Part shown: in pieces, positions 30,587 through 33,005 of the stretch | How positions within the stretch are numbered: the first letter of the stretch is position 1 | Layout of the letters: each line of letters opens with the position of its first letter | From: Lachnospiraceae bacterium | GTDB lineage: Bacteria; Bacillota; Clostridia; Lachnospirales; Lachnospiraceae | Direction: 5' to 3' | DNA: 33,005 nt | Assembly: GCA_021201095.1 (NCBI GenBank) | Contig: JAJQFO010000343.1 | Span: 1 to 33,005, forward strand | Program-made: the position numbers and the translations under genes | The notes under the pieces: generated by a model | Database searches by the model: none | Told to the model about the DNA's origin: nothing | What the model saw: only the letters and a program-made list of their open reading frames with translations

Positions 30587-31852
30587 ATGATACAGGCGAC
30601 AAATGAATTAATTCTGGGGATCGATCTGAACCCGGACTATACACAGGTGACCTATTATCACCAGTCAGTCAGAGAGCCGATGACGCTGGGCGAGGATGAA
30701 CGCTCGCAGCTGATACCGGCCGGCATGTGCCAGGATGCGAATGGAATCTGGTTTCTTTGGGATGGTGTGTCTGAGACGGCCGGCGAAGCTTCGGCTGCGC
30801 ACGTTTGGGAGAGTATACTGCAAAGCCTGTCCGGAGATAACGGGGGAAAAGGACAGTCCCCGACAGACAGTGACGAGATTCTCGCGGCTTATCTGAAGCT
30901 GTGCATCGCCGATTTGAAGCTCCTGACATCCAATACGACACTCGCGGTGATGGTGACGGTAAAGAATCTTACAGAGACACAGAATCAGGTAATTGTAAAT
31001 GCATTGCTGCGCCTGGGAGTCGACCGTAAAAAAATCTATGTGCAGGACTATCTGTCTTCCTTCTATTATTATGTAATCAACCAGAAAAAGGAACTCTGGG
31101 CGCAGGATGTTGCACTGCTCACTTATGAGGAAGAAAATATGGTCGGCTATGTGCTTCACATTGACCGCTCGACCAAACCGGCGATCGCCCGTGTTACGGA
31201 GGCGGCCCGGCAGCCGGTGACAGAAGAGGTGCGCGCGAACCGTTCTGATGAGGACTGGAGAAGGGAAAAAGACCGTCTTTTCTTTGAACTGCTGAAAAAA
31301 GTATTTGAACGAAGGACGATCGCGGTCAGCTATCTCTTTGGGGATTATTTCGACCAAAGCTGGGCAAAACGCTCCATCCAGTTTCTGTGCTCCGGGCGGC
31401 GGGCCTATCAGGGTATGAATTTATACTCCAGGGGCGCCTGTTATGCGGCGATGGAGCGGAGCGGCGTCCTCGGCGGCAGCGAGATCCTTTTCGGCGGCGG
31501 CGATATGCTGGAGCGGAATCTCGGCATGGAAATGTGCATCCGCGGAAAGGAGAGCTATTACCCTCTTGTGAACGCAGGAGTGAACTGGTACGAGGCACAT
31601 CATGTCTGCGAATTTATTTTGCATGGCGAACGGGAAATCCGGCTCATTTCACAGCCCATGACGCCCGGTGCGCCTATTATCCACTGCATGCGCCTTCCAG
31701 GGCTTCCAAAGAGGCCGGACCGTGCGACCAGGCTGCGCATGACCATATACTATACATCCGCCGTCTGCTGTCATGTCGAGGTGGAGGATCTGGGCTTTGG
31801 AGGTCTCTACAAATCCTCCCAGATGACCTGGTCCCGCGACATACGGTTTTGA
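30587..31852 (+). CDS. DUF5716 family protein, actin/Hsp70-like (ASKHA) candidate
   Basis: This 421-residue cytoplasmic protein opens with ELILGIDLNPDYTQVTYYH, similar in form to the phosphate-1 loop of actin/Hsp70-type ATPases. It contains a TLAVMVTVKNLTETQNQVIV segment and GSEILFGGGDMLERNLG in place of later nucleotide-contact loops. Its last 100 residues (EFILHGEREIRLISQPM ... RLRMTIYYTSAVCCHVEVEDLGFGGLYKSS) look like a compact beta domain. The usual Asp-Leu-Gly-Thr core is DLNPD, so nucleotide hydrolysis is uncertain. Family naming comes from memory of the gene pair with DUF5717; the ASKHA relation is an inference from pattern. RBS is weak (GGTG). It lies directly after the DUF5717 gene. 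Confidence 0.82.
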   Translation: MIQATNELILGIDLNPDYTQVTYYHQSVREPMTLGEDERSQLIPAGMCQDANGIWFLWDGVSETAGEASAAHVWESILQSLSGDNGGKGQSPTDSDEILAAYLKLCIADLKLLTSNTTLAVMVTVKNLTETQNQVIVNALLRLGVDRKKIYVQDYLSSFYYYVINQKKELWAQDVALLTYEEENMVGYVLHIDRSTKPAIARVTEAARQPVTEEVRANRSDEDWRREKDRLFFELLKKVFERRTIAVSYLFGDYFDQSWAKRSIQFLCSGRRAYQGMNLYSRGACYAAMERSGVLGGSEILFGGGDMLERNLGMEMCIRGKESYYPLVNAGVNWYEAHHVCEFILHGEREIRLISQPMTPGAPIIHCMRLPGLPKRPDRATRLRMTIYYTSAVCCHVEVEDLGFGGLYKSSQMTWSRDIRF

Positions 31853-31853
31853 G

Positions 31854-31950
31854 CATTTGCCAACGCGAAGCGTTCTCGGAATGGCAAATGCGACCTGCCT
31901 CCGAACGGAGTGAGGTGGCGTTTCCTTACATTTGCCAACGCGAAGCGTTT
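31854..31950. repeat. Intergenic palindromic repeats between DUF5716 and the TPR-like gene
   Basis: A 21-base unit starting CATTTGCC and containing the palindrome AACGC-GAA-GCGTT occurs at 31854-31874 and 31929-31949. GGCAAATG at 31883-31890 is the inverse of CATTTGCC, and CTCCG-AA-CGGAG (31900-31911) is a further palindrome. The AACGCGAAGCGTT core is also found, reversed, at 13992-14006. It fills most of the 127-base gap. Confidence 0.75.
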
Positions 31951-31979
31951 AAAAATAGAACTGAAAGAGGAGGGTTTTC

Positions 31980-32795
31980 ATGAGCTATGATCTTTGCCTG
32001 GTAAAACAGGCAAACCAGCCTTATTATATAGAAAACATCCGCACAGGGATTTATTCACTTGAGGAGCTGTGTTTTTATCTGCACAATAATCTTTGCCTGA
32101 TCGACGAAAGCATCATGAACGAAAAACTCTGCGACTGGATCCGCGACGAGCTGCATTTGAGCCGACTGTACCGGATTCTTTATGGGCAGCTGCAGAAGAT
32201 GGAAGAAAAGTCTCCTACAGAGAAGGATGCGGCTTCCTTTGTTCTGCCGATCTTTCGCGAGGCGGGGTACCTGACCAGTCAGGAAATGCGCGATTATCAG
32301 GATCAGCTCTCTAAATTAGAGGTGCAGTCTGATGAAATGAAGCAGAAGATGCGGGGCGATTATCTGGTAAAAGAAAAAATGTATGCAAGGGCAGCCTGGA
32401 TGTACCGGCAGATTTTAAAAAAGAAGAGTCCCGGAAAGCTTGGCTCTCAGTTTTACGCCGGAGTATGGAACAATCTGGGTGTGGCTCTTACCGGGCTGTT
32501 TCGCTTTGAGGATGCTGCCGATTGTTTTTGGGAGTCATATCAGCTCCTGCAGACGAAGGAAAGCTTTCGCAAATACATCAGTGCACTGCCGCTGTTTTTA
32601 TCTGAGGAAGATTACAGGAACCGGCTGAAGGAGCTGCATGCGGATGAGTACCTGGTGCGGACCATTCAGGAACACAATGCGAAGCTTTGCCAGAATCCTG
32701 ATTTCCTGACTTATAAGGAACAGATGCTGTCGCGTCCTCTTGAGGAGGTGACCGGGGAGCTGAAAGAGCAGTATTTCAGAAGTACGCGGACATAA
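31980..32795 (+). CDS. TPR-like protein of the DUF5717/DUF5716 cluster
   Basis: This 271-residue protein has the strong RBS GAGGAGGG before its ATG. It is mainly helical. The segment from about 128 to 195 (EKMYARAAWMYRQILKKKS, GVWNNLGVALTGLFRFEDAADCFWESYQL) has the size and small-residue pattern of one or two tetratricopeptide repeats. The N-terminal part (SYDLCLVKQANQPYYIENIRTGIYSLEELCFYLHNN) looks like a short beta-alpha domain. No signal peptide or catalytic motif is evident. Its position after DUF5716 suggests a third partner of the same system. Function unknown. Confidence 0.82.
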   Translation: MSYDLCLVKQANQPYYIENIRTGIYSLEELCFYLHNNLCLIDESIMNEKLCDWIRDELHLSRLYRILYGQLQKMEEKSPTEKDAASFVLPIFREAGYLTSQEMRDYQDQLSKLEVQSDEMKQKMRGDYLVKEKMYARAAWMYRQILKKKSPGKLGSQFYAGVWNNLGVALTGLFRFEDAADCFWESYQLLQTKESFRKYISALPLFLSEEDYRNRLKELHADEYLVRTIQEHNAKLCQNPDFLTYKEQMLSRPLEEVTGELKEQYFRSTRT

Positions 32796-32854
32796 GTACG
32801 GCCTGTCTGGGCTTTTATCAGGGTTTTATTTATGTACACATTATACTTTTTTGG

Positions 32855-32883
32855 TTGACTTACCAGCGCGGTGTCAGTATAAT
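32855..32883 (+). promoter_or_regulatory. Promoter of the purF gene
   Basis: TTGACT (32855-32860), 17 bases, TATAAT (32878-32883). Start expected near 32890, leaving a leader of only about 20 bases with GGAGGG at 32895-32900. No PurR box or riboswitch fits in so short a leader. Confidence 0.88.
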
Positions 32884-32909
32884 ACTACATGGTCGGAGGG
32901 AGAATGCTG

Positions 32910-33005
32910 ATGAATCAGGATCAGACAGAAATAATACGGGGTTTGGACCCTGTACATGAACAGACGGAGCCTGAGGATGTCCTTCGTGAGGAATGCGGCG
33001 TATTT
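32910..33005 (+). CDS. purF: Amidophosphoribosyltransferase, N-terminal fragment (runs off the window)
   Basis: Only 32 codons are present. The ATG at 32910 is preferred, 9 bases after GGAGGG; an in-frame ATG at 32904 is too close. The translation ends EDVLREECGVF, and EECGVFG is the hallmark of PurF: a short acidic propeptide followed by the Ntn-hydrolase nucleophile Cys (Cys29 here), which is exposed by autocleavage. The enzyme would make phosphoribosylamine from PRPP and glutamine, the first committed step of purine synthesis. The rest of the gene is outside the window, so this rests on one motif. Other glutamine amidotransferases start with Met-Cys-Gly, which does not fit. Confidence 0.8.
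   Translation, partial: MNQDQTEIIRGLDPVHEQTEPEDVLREECGVF

Noticed and set aside
31387..31983. 198-codon frame overlapping the DUF5716 end and the intergenic repeats
   Set aside because: It is a shadow of DUF5716; the repeated ICQREAF peptide comes from the direct DNA repeat.

Overview
The window looks like a chromosome segment of a gut Lachnospiraceae-type Firmicute (Clostridia). The evidence is strong AGGAGG-type ribosome binding sites, TTGACA-N17-TATAAT promoters, YesM/YesN-type two-component genes, RbsA-type sugar ABC systems, and a DUF5717-DUF5716 pair that I know from Lachnospiraceae genomes. Gene content is assigned by reading motifs in the translations; no database search was possible.

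Bases 1-20997 are an L-rhamnose (6-deoxyhexose) uptake and catabolism locus. The first genes are the end of one ABC importer: ATPase C-terminus, permease and binding protein. After a terminator and a block of abutting hairpins come rhamnulokinase and an isomerase of the AraA/FucI type in place of a classical RhaA. A class II aldolase (RhaD) follows that carries a one-base frameshift. Two leftward genes encode a YesN-like response regulator and a membrane histidine kinase that ends in a complete AraC-type cupin+HTH module. A second rightward ABC importer (ATPase, two different permeases, binding protein), L-rhamnose mutarotase and a stand-alone AraC regulator complete the set. Expected flow: import by the ABC systems, anomer exchange by RhaM, isomerisation to rhamnulose, phosphorylation by RhaB, cleavage by RhaD.

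The catabolic genes are split at about 6350-8145 by a leftward defence-type locus: an Abi_2/HEPN protein preceded by its own consensus promoter and a roughly 65-nt predicted RNA that ends in a terminator just before the abi start codon. This matches the layout of AbiF loci with an associated noncoding RNA and is the best candidate here for a distinct biological system.

Bases 21052-26361 hold separate housekeeping-like genes: a membrane (FUSC/ArAE-like) protein fused to a HAD domain that has lost its catalytic residues, a D-Ala-D-Ala carboxypeptidase with an acidic insertion, an M32 carboxypeptidase, a 49-codon leftward small gene, and a leftward tRNA-Glu(CUC).

Bases 26537-32795 hold a DUF5717 giant protein (1292 aa), a DUF5716 actin/Hsp70-like protein and a TPR-like protein, probably one functional unit of unknown role, behind a structured 5' leader. 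The window ends 32 codons into a gene whose EECGVF motif identifies it as purF.
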